A stretch of DNA of 64,000 nt from Brevibacillus brevis NBRC 100599 (GTDB taxonomy: Bacteria; Bacillota; Bacilli; Brevibacillales; Brevibacillaceae), in assembly GCF_000010165.1 (NCBI RefSeq), contig NC_012491.1:4161501-4225500 (forward strand), in the 5' to 3' direction. Positions 18,501 to 26,783 of this stretch are shown piece after piece. The translations under genes were made by a program, and so were the position numbers. How positions within the stretch are numbered: the first letter of the stretch is position 1; each line of letters starts with the position of its first letter. The notes below the pieces were generated by a model. It was given only the letters and a program-made list of their open reading frames with translations, had not been told where the DNA came from and made no database searches.

Positions 18501-20055
18501 TCACTCGCCCACGATACAGCTCGGCAATGTTCTCTGCGCCTTCTGCAAAATGTGTTAGTTTTTCCGCAAGCTCATCCACTGATCTGACGATAACAGCCAA
18601 GCGTTCCTCCAGCGCTTCCCGCCCTACTTGAAGCGTATAAGCGATATCAGCCAAATCGGCATCCGTGAATGATTCTTCTTTGACCGCCTTCAATAATTGA
18701 TTCACTTGAGCAAATAGGCGCTCTTCGTTCTTCGCTGAGAGCACAATCACTTTTGGATGCTGTGGCTGAATGTCCCGATCGGGCTGTCTATCTTTTTCGC
18801 GATACTCTTCGATGACGATATGGACATTGGCTCCTCCCGCCCCAAATGATGATAGCCCAGCGATTCTCGGATACTCCTTGGTTACTCCGTTGATTTCAAT
18901 GACTGGTCTTTGCCACTCTGTCAGCTTTTGTTGAACCGCAAATGGTGTATCCCTGAAATCAATGTTTGGATTCTTGACCTCAGCGTGCAAGGATGGTGCG
19001 ATTTGACCATACTTCATTTGAAGCAATATTTTGGTCAATCCTGCAATTCCTGCCGCGCTCTCCGTATGTCCAATGTTTGACTTCGCCGAGCCGATGGCGC
19101 AAAATTGTTTGTCTTTCGTGTATTGTCCAAATGCGCGAGTCAGTCCCGCAATCTCGATTGGGTCGCCCAAAGCGGTACCTGTACCGTGGGCTTCGATGTA
19201 GCTGACGGCACGAGCATCCACTCCTGCCCGCTGCAATGCCTCGTGGATGACCTGCGACTGCGCGATGGGGTTGGGAACGGTATATCCATTTGTTTTGCCG
19301 CCTGCATTGAGCATGCTTCCCTTGATCACGCCGTATATGTGGTCTCCATCTGCAATCGCCTTTTGCAGAGGCTTCAATACGATAGCTCCCACACCTTCTC
19401 CATCTACAAAGCCGTCCGCTTGGTCGCCAAACGACTTGCAGCGGTCACCAGCAGATAGCATCGTCGCTCCAGACAGTCGAATATAGTGGAACGGATCGAC
19501 AATTAAATTGACCCCGCCAGCGATGGCACATTCACTTGTACCGCTATACAGGCTTTCCAAGGCTAAATGAATCGCGGTCAAAGAAGAGGAGCACGCTGTA
19601 TCCACTGCTAGACTTGGTCCTTGGAAATTGAACAAGTAGGAAATTCGATTCGCAATCGACCAGTAGCTCGTTCCTGCTGGGTAATTTCCATTCATGACAC
19701 CCACAAACACACCAATTTTTCTGCTTTCTCCTAACGTGGCAGGAGTGTAGCCCGCATCTTCCATGCTGGCGTATGCCGTTTGTAAAAATAAGCGCTCTTG
19801 TGGGTCCATCTGCTCTGCTTCGTTAGGCGAGATTTGGAAAAAGAGCGGGTCGAATTTATCCATATCCTCGATGAAACCGCCCCATTTGGTGTACATGTAT
19901 CCTCTTTTCCCTTTTTCTTCGCTGAAATATTCTTGCCAATTCCAACGATCCTTCGGCACTTCCGTGATGCAATTCTTCCCTTCTTTCAGGCGAGTCCAAA
20001 ACTCCCGGACATCCCCCGCTTGCGGATAACGACCTGAAAGACCGATGATCGCCAC
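14110..20055 (-). other. PKS module 11, split: KS-DH(inactive)-KR-ACP* | MT-ACP
   Basis: DH carries HPSLLESLL in place of HPxxxDxxLQ and lacks the YGPxxQG motif, so dehydration is unlikely. With an active KR and the MT at the start of the next protein, the expected unit is alpha-methyl-beta-hydroxy. Confidence 0.75.
15573..15578 (-). promoter_or_regulatory. Ribosome binding site fixing PKS start at 15564
   Basis: The minus-strand sequence AAGGAG lies eight bases before ATG 15564. The protein then begins MNKMDKLL, matching MNTMDKLL of the homologous protein starting at 60076. A GTG at 15573 falls inside the site and is rejected as a start. Confidence 0.85.
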
Positions 20056-23000
20056 ATCCTGTCTGGACGGCGCTGCTGGTTTTTCTGCATCCGTATCAAG
20101 CACTTGCAGGAAACGGCGGGACCTCGCCTTTCGAACTGCCGAGCCAGCTTGCTCTCTGGTTGGCATTGCAGAAGCTACTGCGTTGGTTAATTGCTTTTGA
20201 ACAGACGGCTGTTCGTCTATTCCTACTAATGCTAGTAATTCATCCGCTTGTGTTGTCATGAAATGCTCGACCAGCGCATCAATCGTTTGATATTCAAAAA
20301 AGAGGGTCGTACTGATCTGATGTAATTTTTTCCGCAGGACATTCGTCATTTGCACAATCATAATCGAATCAATGCCATACTCCTCCAGAGCGGCAGAAGA
20401 GTCGATCTGGTCAAATGGAATTTTCAGTGTTTCTCCGACTAATTGCTTGAAATAGGCTGTGCTTTTCTCACGAAGCAAATCCTCCGTGCTTGTTCCTCTG
20501 TCTGCATGAGAAGGAATGGCTAGAGTTGAGCCAGATGTCTTCATTAATTTCTGCTGTTGTTTGGACTTTCGGACAACGCCGTCACTCTCCGCTATCATCA
20601 TCTGAGGATAGGAAACGACTCGGTAGCCCTCTTCTCTCAATGCTTTCTGCCAAGCTTCCAGAGGGAGTGAAAGACCTGCTGCGAGGTCTTTGCGTACGTT
20701 TTGATCGGTCATCTGTTCTATTAGAAGCAGACCATTTCTTTTTAAGAGATTTTTGCAGGTACGCAGGGTTTGGCGGATTTGTTGAGCTGTGTGTAGCTTA
20801 TCAGCTGTGATAATCAGGTCGTATTCACCAGCATTCCTTCCTTGTTCACCTAACGCCGCTTCTGGATCAAAAACGTGGAAGCTCACAACTGATTGATAGG
20901 CATGTAATTTTTGTGAAAGCAAGGAACTGGTAGATTCTGTGCCCGCTCCTCCGAGTTCGAGAATCCGCACTCGCGCTGATGAATCCTGCTTCAATCTCTC
21001 CTTGATAAAGGCAGCCACCACATCAGCAAGCCCTTCATTTTCATGGGCGGACAGCTGTAGCATGGATGGATACTGTGCAGAATGAACATCCACCCATTCC
21101 TCTACCTTCATCCCTTCAATGACAACAGGCTTCGTTATCTTCATGAAAGCAATGTGATCCATGGCTCCTGCGAGAAGTGTCTCTATGGCTTGCATTGCTT
21201 CTTGCGGCTGAATTAGGCCAATGCCGATTTGCTCCAAGCGACGATAGGTTTCTACCATCTCTTGATGACTATCTTCCACTTGCCCACTGCTCCAATATCC
21301 CCAATTGATCAGTTTCACCGCACTTTGCCATGCTTGGGTCAATTGATGGGCATAGGCATCCTTAAAGGTACATCCTGCCGCATAGTTGCTTTGCTTCGGC
21401 GCTTTCGTAACCGCCATGAGCGAAGAGAAGAATAAAACAAAATCCAAAGGCTCCTTCTCAAACACCATTGCGATGTTCACACTCACATCAACTTTTGACG
21501 AAAGCACTGCTCGGAAACCTTCCTCTTGCATATGTTCCAAGCTCTCCTCCACCAAGACCATGGCAGAATGAACAACGCCGTCAATCCGTGTATACGTTTG
21601 CTTGATCTGTTCATAGGCTTGTTGCAAAGCCTTCTGCTGCGTTGCATCCGCTGCTATATAGTCTGGTGCTGGTCCAAAAGTGGCAAGTCTATCTATCTTC
21701 GCTTGAATCTCTTCATTTTTTTGACGACGACCAATCCATATGATCTGGGCTTGATAGGTACGAATCATATATTCGGTCCATGCTTCGCCAATGCCACCGG
21801 CTCCGCCAATCACCACATAAATGCCACCCTGCTTCATACGTGTTTGATCAATCGGAGGATGATCGACGGCAAGCAACTGCTGGCGATACCATTCACCACG
21901 ACGATATACCCACGGACGCCCCTGACGATCTCTTGGCAGCCTCAACATATCATCCAACGGCCATTCAGATTCGGCCTCTACATCCATGAGTCGAATCTTC
22001 CAGTTTGGATATTCCTTCGCCATCGATCCAATTAACCCATGAATACTGGCGTGGCAGGGATTCACAACATCTGTACGGCGAATGGGCTGGGATTGAACCG
22101 TGATGACACTCCACCCCAACTCCTTACCTCCATATCCCAAGCGAAGCAAGGCTTTAATCGTTCGGAAGCATAGAATCACTCCCTGATCTTGCCCCGTGAT
22201 TAATCGATGATCCGCCAAGGAGTCTATCGCATCAAAAGGAGCGATCCACACCAGATGATCAATGGAACCAAGCTCTTCCAGTCGATGTACGATTTCCTCA
22301 ATCGTATTCTCAGCCTGAATGGACAACAATTTTGCTCGTGGATAGTACTGGTGAATGGCGCTCCCATTCTCTTCATTTCCGCCCACAATGACAATCTGCT
22401 CATCAGCAGTAGGGAAAAGCTGACCCTTCTCAACTGGAGTCACATCCCACACAGCGGACAGCATGAGATTCCCCACAGGAGGCTCCAGAGAGGTTACAGA
22501 AGAAGCGATGCTCGAAGAAACATGGCTCGCTTGCTTCCCGTCCTCCAGCACTCGCATGGAATATCCCTTTATTCGTACACAGACGTTTCCTTGATCATCG
22601 CATAAATCAATATCCAGCCTCTGTACCTTGTCATCTGCGCTGCTGTTGGCACTGTAACGAACGTACGCCCACATAGAGGCTGTACACTTGTTGTGAATGT
22701 CAACTTCCTCCATGGCAAAAGGCAAGGACGGCTTGCGGCTCGAATGACCATCCGCTGTTGAGGTCTCTTCTTCAACCAGCATGAGCCCGATAGATGCCTG
22801 CAAAGCTGAATCCATTAAGCTTGGGTGCAGGACAAAAGAGTTCTCCGTTTCGGAGACAGAGGCTGGCAAGGACAGCTTGGCTAAAACTTGCCCCTCCCCT
22901 ACATACAAGGTGTCAATTCCTTGATGAGCCGACCCATACTCCATTCCTATTGCATGAAAAATGCTGTAGCACTGTTCGGATGAAAACGCTCGTAGACTGC

Positions 23001-26000
23001 ACTCTGTTTGTAAGGATGACAGATTCAGGGCATGTTTCTCCGCAACAGAATGAAGCATGACGCTGCCTTGGCTATGTATAACGGGTTCTGCATCCATAGC
23101 CTCCAAGTTGCTGTAGATTTCATAAGTAATCTCACCATTCTCTTCGGGAACTAGACCGATATGTATCTGTACAGGCTGGTCCCCCACAACAATTGGCCGT
23201 GTCCAAACCACGTTTTTGAGTGCAATCTTGGCTGGTTCTTCTGTCAAGGAAGCCGTTGCTTGCTCTGCTGCTGCTCTCGCCATTTCCAAATAGGCAACTC
23301 CCGGCAAGATTCTCTGCTTCTTCACGACATGATCTGTTAAGAAAAACTCCTGACCTGTAAACGTGGAGCTAAACCTAGTAACAGAAAAGTCAGAAGTATT
23401 TCGCTGCAACAGTGGATGAATGGCAGCTTTTCCCGTGAGTGAAGCTGCTGTCTTGCCGCTTACCGATTTACTTTTGCTTTCCGGAATCCAATAACGATTC
23501 TTTGCAAATGGGTACGTCGGCAAGGGAACACGTCTCGGTTTGTTATTTATGTAAAGCTGTTCCCACTCCATTTCATAGCCTGTCACCCAACATTCAGCTA
23601 TTTTTCTGATGTTGCCTTCAGCAATCCAGCTCTGAATAAGCTGTTGAGGGTCTTGGTCGTTGTTAGGCTTCAAGCTTCCTTCCCAACTATGATCGATCGT
23701 ATTCTCGCCTCTCGAATAAGCTTCCAATTTTCCGATTAGCTCGGGTATAGCCTCTACGACAAAGGCTACTCGTTCTTTCATCGCTTCTCGTCCAACTTGC
23801 AGGGTATACGCCACATTTTCCAGATCGATTTGCGTTTCTCGATCAGCAAAAGTCTGAATTCCCGCTATCTCGACTCGATGGTTATCCATGAGAGAAGCGA
23901 TGACGGAAGCAATGGAGCTGCTTTGATCGAACTCCTTGATATCTAGCTGAATAGGCAGCTCCTCTTGCAGTTTTTGCTTGAGCTGGGTGAGTTGAACGAG
24001 GTCTACTCCGTATTCATGCCATTCTTGTTCGCTCTCAATGCTGTTTTCTCCCACATGAATAATACTGGATAAAATCTTGCGCAGCTTCTTCTCCAGCATT
24101 TCTTGAAGGTGATCGTCAGATGATACCTCTTTTAGAAAGTCCGCTACTTTTTGCGCATAAGCCTGCAATCGTTCCTTATTCTTGGCGGATAGTGGAATCA
24201 ACACTGGGTTATTTTTATGGCCAATTACTTTTACTTTCGGCTTTGTTTCAGCTGGGATGTATTCTTCCAAAATAATATGGGCATTCGACCCCGAAGCTCC
24301 AAACGAGCTTACCCCTGCTCGTCTCGGAACGGAGACTTCTTGACCGTTTTCCACGATCACCGATTTCCATTCTTCTGTCCGCTGCTGTACATAAAAAGGA
24401 GATTGCGCAAAATCAATAAACGGATTTACTTCCTTGGCATGTAAGGAAGCAACAAGCGTTTTATGGTGAAGCTGGAGAACAGCTTTTTGCAGACCGCTGA
24501 TACCCGCCGCAGATTCCGCATGTCCGATATTTGACTTCACCGAGCCTATTGAACAAAATTGCTGATCCTCTGTATATTGACGAAATGCTTTCACCAATCC
24601 TTGAATTTCAATCGGATCGCCTAAAGACGTTCCGGTCCCGTGCGCTTCCACATAACGAATCGTTCTCGCGTCCACACCGCTCTTCTCCAGGCAGGCTGTA
24701 ATCACTTCTGCCTGCGCAACAGGGCTTGGCACGGATGGCCCGCTCACCGATCCGACGTGGTTCACACTGCTTCCTTTTACCACGGCATAAATATGATCGC
24801 CATCCTCAATCGCTTTTCGCAATGGCTTTAATACGACCGTACCGACGCCTTCTCCCGAAACATACCCATCGCCATCCTTGCCAAAGGTATGACAATAGCC
24901 ATCACTGGCGTGCATATCCATCAGGCCGTAGGACAAGTATTTTCCAGGATGCAAGGATAAATTGACGCCCCCCGCCAATGCTACCTCACATTCACCGCGC
25001 TTGATGCTTTCCAGCGCCAAATGAACAGCCGTCAGCGAGGATGAGCATACGGTGTCAATTGCCATGCTCGGCCCATGAAAATTGCAGAAATAAGAAACGC
25101 GATTGGCAATCGGTGCATAGTTCAAGGATAACGGGAACATTTCGCCTCGGGACATCGCTTCTGCTCCGATGAGGGAATAATCCTTGTGCATCACGCCAAC
25201 AAAGACACCAACCTGCCGCCTGTTACTGCTCCCCCGAGGCGGAACAATCGTCTTCGGCGTATAGCCTGCATCTTCCATCGCTTCCCAGCATGTTTCCAAA
25301 AACAAACGCTCCTGGGGGTCCATCGTCTCTGCTTCCCGCGGCGATATTCTGAAAAAGGAAGAATCAAAGCAATCCGGATCTTCTATAAACCCTCCCCATT
25401 TGGATATCTGCTTTCCAGATGGGGATTTGAGTTCTCCAAACTGCTGCCAATCCCAGCGAGATTTCGGGACTTCTTTGATGCAGTCTTTGCCTTCTTTTAG
25501 ATTCATCCAAAATTCTTGGAGATTTCTTGCCTCTGGATAACGCCCCGCCATCCCGATGATCGCAATTTCTTCATCAGTGACAGCTGCATGACTCTTAACG
25601 TTTGCAGTTGAATCTACAATCTTGGTAGGTTGCGGCCATTCTTGTCTACCTTCCTGATTCATCAAATCAAGCCCGCTGAATACGGAAGCATGATTCTCGG
25701 TCAAATAGGCGGCCAACTCAGCGATATTCGTATACTCAAACAATAAAGTAGGAGACAGCGGCACTCCTACTTTCGCTTCGACAGCCTTCACCACTTCCAA
25801 CAAGCCCGGTGAATTCAGCCCCATTTCATAGTAACCAATCTGCGTATCGATCAACGCTGCTGGAACTTGTAATCGCTCTGCCAGCAGTTGTTGTAAAAAA
25901 GCTTGTGCTTTACTCGATTCCTTTGACAGAGATACGGTTTGCTTTGAGTGTTGGATCAGGCCAGGATCACGAACTAACTTGCCCGCAAAATTTTGCAAAT

Positions 26001-26781
26001 GCGCAATTTTTTTGCCTGAACGATCAAAGAACTCCATCGTCATATACATCAGTTCATTTTTTCGTTGGATGGATGAGGTTTGGACGCTGACAAAGCAATG
26101 CTGTTGTAATAGAGCTGTGGCGCGAAAAGATTCATAGAAAAGTGGTAAAAATAATCGCTGTTCTTCTTGGACTATCGAAGTGAACAATACCATCGAACCG
26201 ATCGCAGCCCCGTCGATCAAGGTCGGGTGAAACATGAACCCTTCCGCACTGGGAAGGGCATGTTTACCGAGTGAAATATCCATTACCGCCGCTGAATCTG
26301 TTTCGTAAATCGTTCCTTCTGCCTTCATAAAACCTATATGCACCAATTCCTGACGGCGGCATTGCTCATACACGTCATGCAGATTGATCTTTTTGTTTGC
26401 CGCTTGCTCTAGCAAGGGAAGATCCAGCGTTTCATCGAACGGCGCGGAAGCATGGTGATGCATTTCAGCAGTGACATACAGCTTTTTCTCCGAGTCTAAA
26501 ATACCGTTGCGCTGTGTCTGACCCTCCATCCGAATCTGCCACTGTCCTGCTTTGACTTGCGTGCACTGAATGCTCAGCATGACATCATAATCTTGTCCGA
26601 CCATGATTGGATGATAGATCGTTAGATTACGAAGCTCAAGCTCACGGTAACCATGGCCATTTTCTCGAAACATTTGATACAACAGATCAATATGGGCTAA
26701 TCCGGGCAACAGTTCCTGACCGTGCACTTTATGATTTTTGAGGATTGGATGGTTGATCGTTATGAGAAACTGATCATGCAC
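15583..26781 (-). CDS. Trans-AT PKS: DH-ACP / KS-DH-KR-remnant MT-ACP / KS-DH-KR-ACP*
   Basis: The protein has about 3732 residues and both ends lie inside split modules. Order: DH (HKVHGQELLPG near 16, HPTLIDGAA near 189) and ACP (GLNSPGLLEV near 324), completing the bimodule begun by the upstream KS0; KS (DTVCSSSL near 578, EAHGTGT); an ACP-like insert (YGVDLVQLTQL near 928) in the KS linker; DH with HVVKKQRILP near 1154, lacking the motif glycine; KR (GGAGGIG near 1659); a shortened methyltransferase remnant (ILELGGAGTES near 1943); ACP (YGIDSIM near 2138); KS (DTACSSSL near 2398); DH with Glu for the catalytic Asp (HPSLLESLL near 3048); KR (near 3368); and a serine-less ACP (YGFDPVKL near 3676). 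The start is GTG 26781, two bases after the upstream TAA, with GGAGGG six bases upstream. A TTG at 26811 gives a longer frame but has no binding site. Confidence 0.94.
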   Translation of the reverse strand: MHDQFLITINHPILKNHKVHGQELLPGLAHIDLLYQMFRENGHGYRELELRNLTIYHPIMVGQDYDVMLSIQCTQVKAGQWQIRMEGQTQRNGILDSEKKLYVTAEMHHHASAPFDETLDLPLLEQAANKKINLHDVYEQCRRQELVHIGFMKAEGTIYETDSAAVMDISLGKHALPSAEGFMFHPTLIDGAAIGSMVLFTSIVQEEQRLFLPLFYESFRATALLQQHCFVSVQTSSIQRKNELMYMTMEFFDRSGKKIAHLQNFAGKLVRDPGLIQHSKQTVSLSKESSKAQAFLQQLLAERLQVPAALIDTQIGYYEMGLNSPGLLEVVKAVEAKVGVPLSPTLLFEYTNIAELAAYLTENHASVFSGLDLMNQEGRQEWPQPTKIVDSTANVKSHAAVTDEEIAIIGMAGRYPEARNLQEFWMNLKEGKDCIKEVPKSRWDWQQFGELKSPSGKQISKWGGFIEDPDCFDSSFFRISPREAETMDPQERLFLETCWEAMEDAGYTPKTIVPPRGSSNRRQVGVFVGVMHKDYSLIGAEAMSRGEMFPLSLNYAPIANRVSYFCNFHGPSMAIDTVCSSSLTAVHLALESIKRGECEVALAGGVNLSLHPGKYLSYGLMDMHASDGYCHTFGKDGDGYVSGEGVGTVVLKPLRKAIEDGDHIYAVVKGSSVNHVGSVSGPSVPSPVAQAEVITACLEKSGVDARTIRYVEAHGTGTSLGDPIEIQGLVKAFRQYTEDQQFCSIGSVKSNIGHAESAAGISGLQKAVLQLHHKTLVASLHAKEVNPFIDFAQSPFYVQQRTEEWKSVIVENGQEVSVPRRAGVSSFGASGSNAHIILEEYIPAETKPKVKVIGHKNNPVLIPLSAKNKERLQAYAQKVADFLKEVSSDDHLQEMLEKKLRKILSSIIHVGENSIESEQEWHEYGVDLVQLTQLKQKLQEELPIQLDIKEFDQSSSIASVIASLMDNHRVEIAGIQTFADRETQIDLENVAYTLQVGREAMKERVAFVVEAIPELIGKLEAYSRGENTIDHSWEGSLKPNNDQDPQQLIQSWIAEGNIRKIAECWVTGYEMEWEQLYINNKPRRVPLPTYPFAKNRYWIPESKSKSVSGKTAASLTGKAAIHPLLQRNTSDFSVTRFSSTFTGQEFFLTDHVVKKQRILPGVAYLEMARAAAEQATASLTEEPAKIALKNVVWTRPIVVGDQPVQIHIGLVPEENGEITYEIYSNLEAMDAEPVIHSQGSVMLHSVAEKHALNLSSLQTECSLRAFSSEQCYSIFHAIGMEYGSAHQGIDTLYVGEGQVLAKLSLPASVSETENSFVLHPSLMDSALQASIGLMLVEEETSTADGHSSRKPSLPFAMEEVDIHNKCTASMWAYVRYSANSSADDKVQRLDIDLCDDQGNVCVRIKGYSMRVLEDGKQASHVSSSIASSVTSLEPPVGNLMLSAVWDVTPVEKGQLFPTADEQIVIVGGNEENGSAIHQYYPRAKLLSIQAENTIEEIVHRLEELGSIDHLVWIAPFDAIDSLADHRLITGQDQGVILCFRTIKALLRLGYGGKELGWSVITVQSQPIRRTDVVNPCHASIHGLIGSMAKEYPNWKIRLMDVEAESEWPLDDMLRLPRDRQGRPWVYRRGEWYRQQLLAVDHPPIDQTRMKQGGIYVVIGGAGGIGEAWTEYMIRTYQAQIIWIGRRQKNEEIQAKIDRLATFGPAPDYIAADATQQKALQQAYEQIKQTYTRIDGVVHSAMVLVEESLEHMQEEGFRAVLSSKVDVSVNIAMVFEKEPLDFVLFFSSLMAVTKAPKQSNYAAGCTFKDAYAHQLTQAWQSAVKLINWGYWSSGQVEDSHQEMVETYRRLEQIGIGLIQPQEAMQAIETLLAGAMDHIAFMKITKPVVIEGMKVEEWVDVHSAQYPSMLQLSAHENEGLADVVAAFIKERLKQDSSARVRILELGGAGTESTSSLLSQKLHAYQSVVSFHVFDPEAALGEQGRNAGEYDLIITADKLHTAQQIRQTLRTCKNLLKRNGLLLIEQMTDQNVRKDLAAGLSLPLEAWQKALREEGYRVVSYPQMMIAESDGVVRKSKQQQKLMKTSGSTLAIPSHADRGTSTEDLLREKSTAYFKQLVGETLKIPFDQIDSSAALEEYGIDSIMIVQMTNVLRKKLHQISTTLFFEYQTIDALVEHFMTTQADELLALVGIDEQPSVQKQLTNAVASAMPTREQAGSAVRKARSRRFLQVLDTDAEKPAAPSRQDVAIIGLSGRYPQAGDVREFWTRLKEGKNCITEVPKDRWNWQEYFSEEKGKRGYMYTKWGGFIEDMDKFDPLFFQISPNEAEQMDPQERLFLQTAYASMEDAGYTPATLGESRKIGVFVGVMNGNYPAGTSYWSIANRISYLFNFQGPSLAVDTACSSSLTAIHLALESLYSGTSECAIAGGVNLIVDPFHYIRLSGATMLSAGDRCKSFGDQADGFVDGEGVGAIVLKPLQKAIADGDHIYGVIKGSMLNAGGKTNGYTVPNPIAQSQVIHEALQRAGVDARAVSYIEAHGTGTALGDPIEIAGLTRAFGQYTKDKQFCAIGSAKSNIGHTESAAGIAGLTKILLQMKYGQIAPSLHAEVKNPNIDFRDTPFAVQQKLTEWQRPVIEINGVTKEYPRIAGLSSFGAGGANVHIVIEEYREKDRQPDRDIQPQHPKVIVLSAKNEERLFAQVNQLLKAVKEESFTDADLADIAYTLQVGREALEERLAVIVRSVDELAEKLTHFAEGAENIAELYRGRVKRNHDTVALFADEDMKQTVETWMAKGKFAKLMNLWVKGVSFDWNKLYGEDKPRRVSLPTYPFAKERYWIDAQKPIATGMPNTLSAIGDILHPLLHKNTSDLYELRYSSSFTGQELFMADHLGNGQRFFPLIAYLEMARAAVKQAAGERAGTLSGIRMSHVATDDPLLVGDDLVQVHVGIYPEDTGELAYKIYSESNEDDTRSVVHSHGMVEFTSFVEVPTLDLPALQAESSEILTARQCYELLKERGMADHSEFQGIDQVYRAPGHVLVKLSLPSITMETAEQLVFHPSLLESLLPSTRYLITEATSPDSIRSIQLDGTFTLEELEIYENHPAVKYALIRFSDNVQAENETATLDIELCDEAGRIGIRMRGFSMGSEKRGATVGTTMLTPVWNAVSVEKGEVIPATSEQVVIVCAEEKDRSLLQRHYPQASVIQLEPSDSIEVIASKLEEQGVIDHIMWVAPDTRVESVKDESLMNDQERGVIQVFRLIKALLALGYQTRDLGWTIITVQAQAIYKKDTAHPTHASIHGLIGSMAKEYPNWKVRLVDLEAHAEWPLRDIFALPADAHGNAWAYRGHAWYRQQLLPVQSPSIHQTVYKQHGVYVVIGGAGGIGQAWSEYMIRTYQAQIIWIGRRKKEESIQNKINQLATLGPAPLYIEADATDRESLQSAYEEIKKQYGKINGVIHSAIVLFDRSLANMDETTFRAGLVPKVEVSVRMSQVFGEEALDFVLFFSSINSFTKSPGQSNYASGCTFKDAFAHQLAEEWTCAVKVMNWGYWGSVGIVASKDYQARMEQIGIGSIEPSEGMEALEVLLSGPMNQVALMKTTKPLVMEGINTSESVAIVSNKISSSMASIKNKVKGKEIPTAAYITAEMDTDRNNLFDDVQATIIQLASLILKVESEEIDTDIELKEYGFDPVKLTEFSAKINQKYKLELTPAVMLDYPTLKHITEFLVNTTLKSQTDREQDKPVLYV
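20200..25580 (-). other. PKS module 10: KS-(ACP-like insert)-DH-KR-remnant MT-ACP
   Basis: The DH has lost the glycine of HxxxGxxxxP (HVVKKQRILP), though DSALQ remains. The KR has Glu where the other KRs have Asp (HSAMVLVEES). The methyltransferase is decayed. Output is uncertain: a hydroxyl or an alkene, without a methyl branch unless an MT acts in trans. Confidence 0.68.
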
Positions 26782-26783
26782 GT

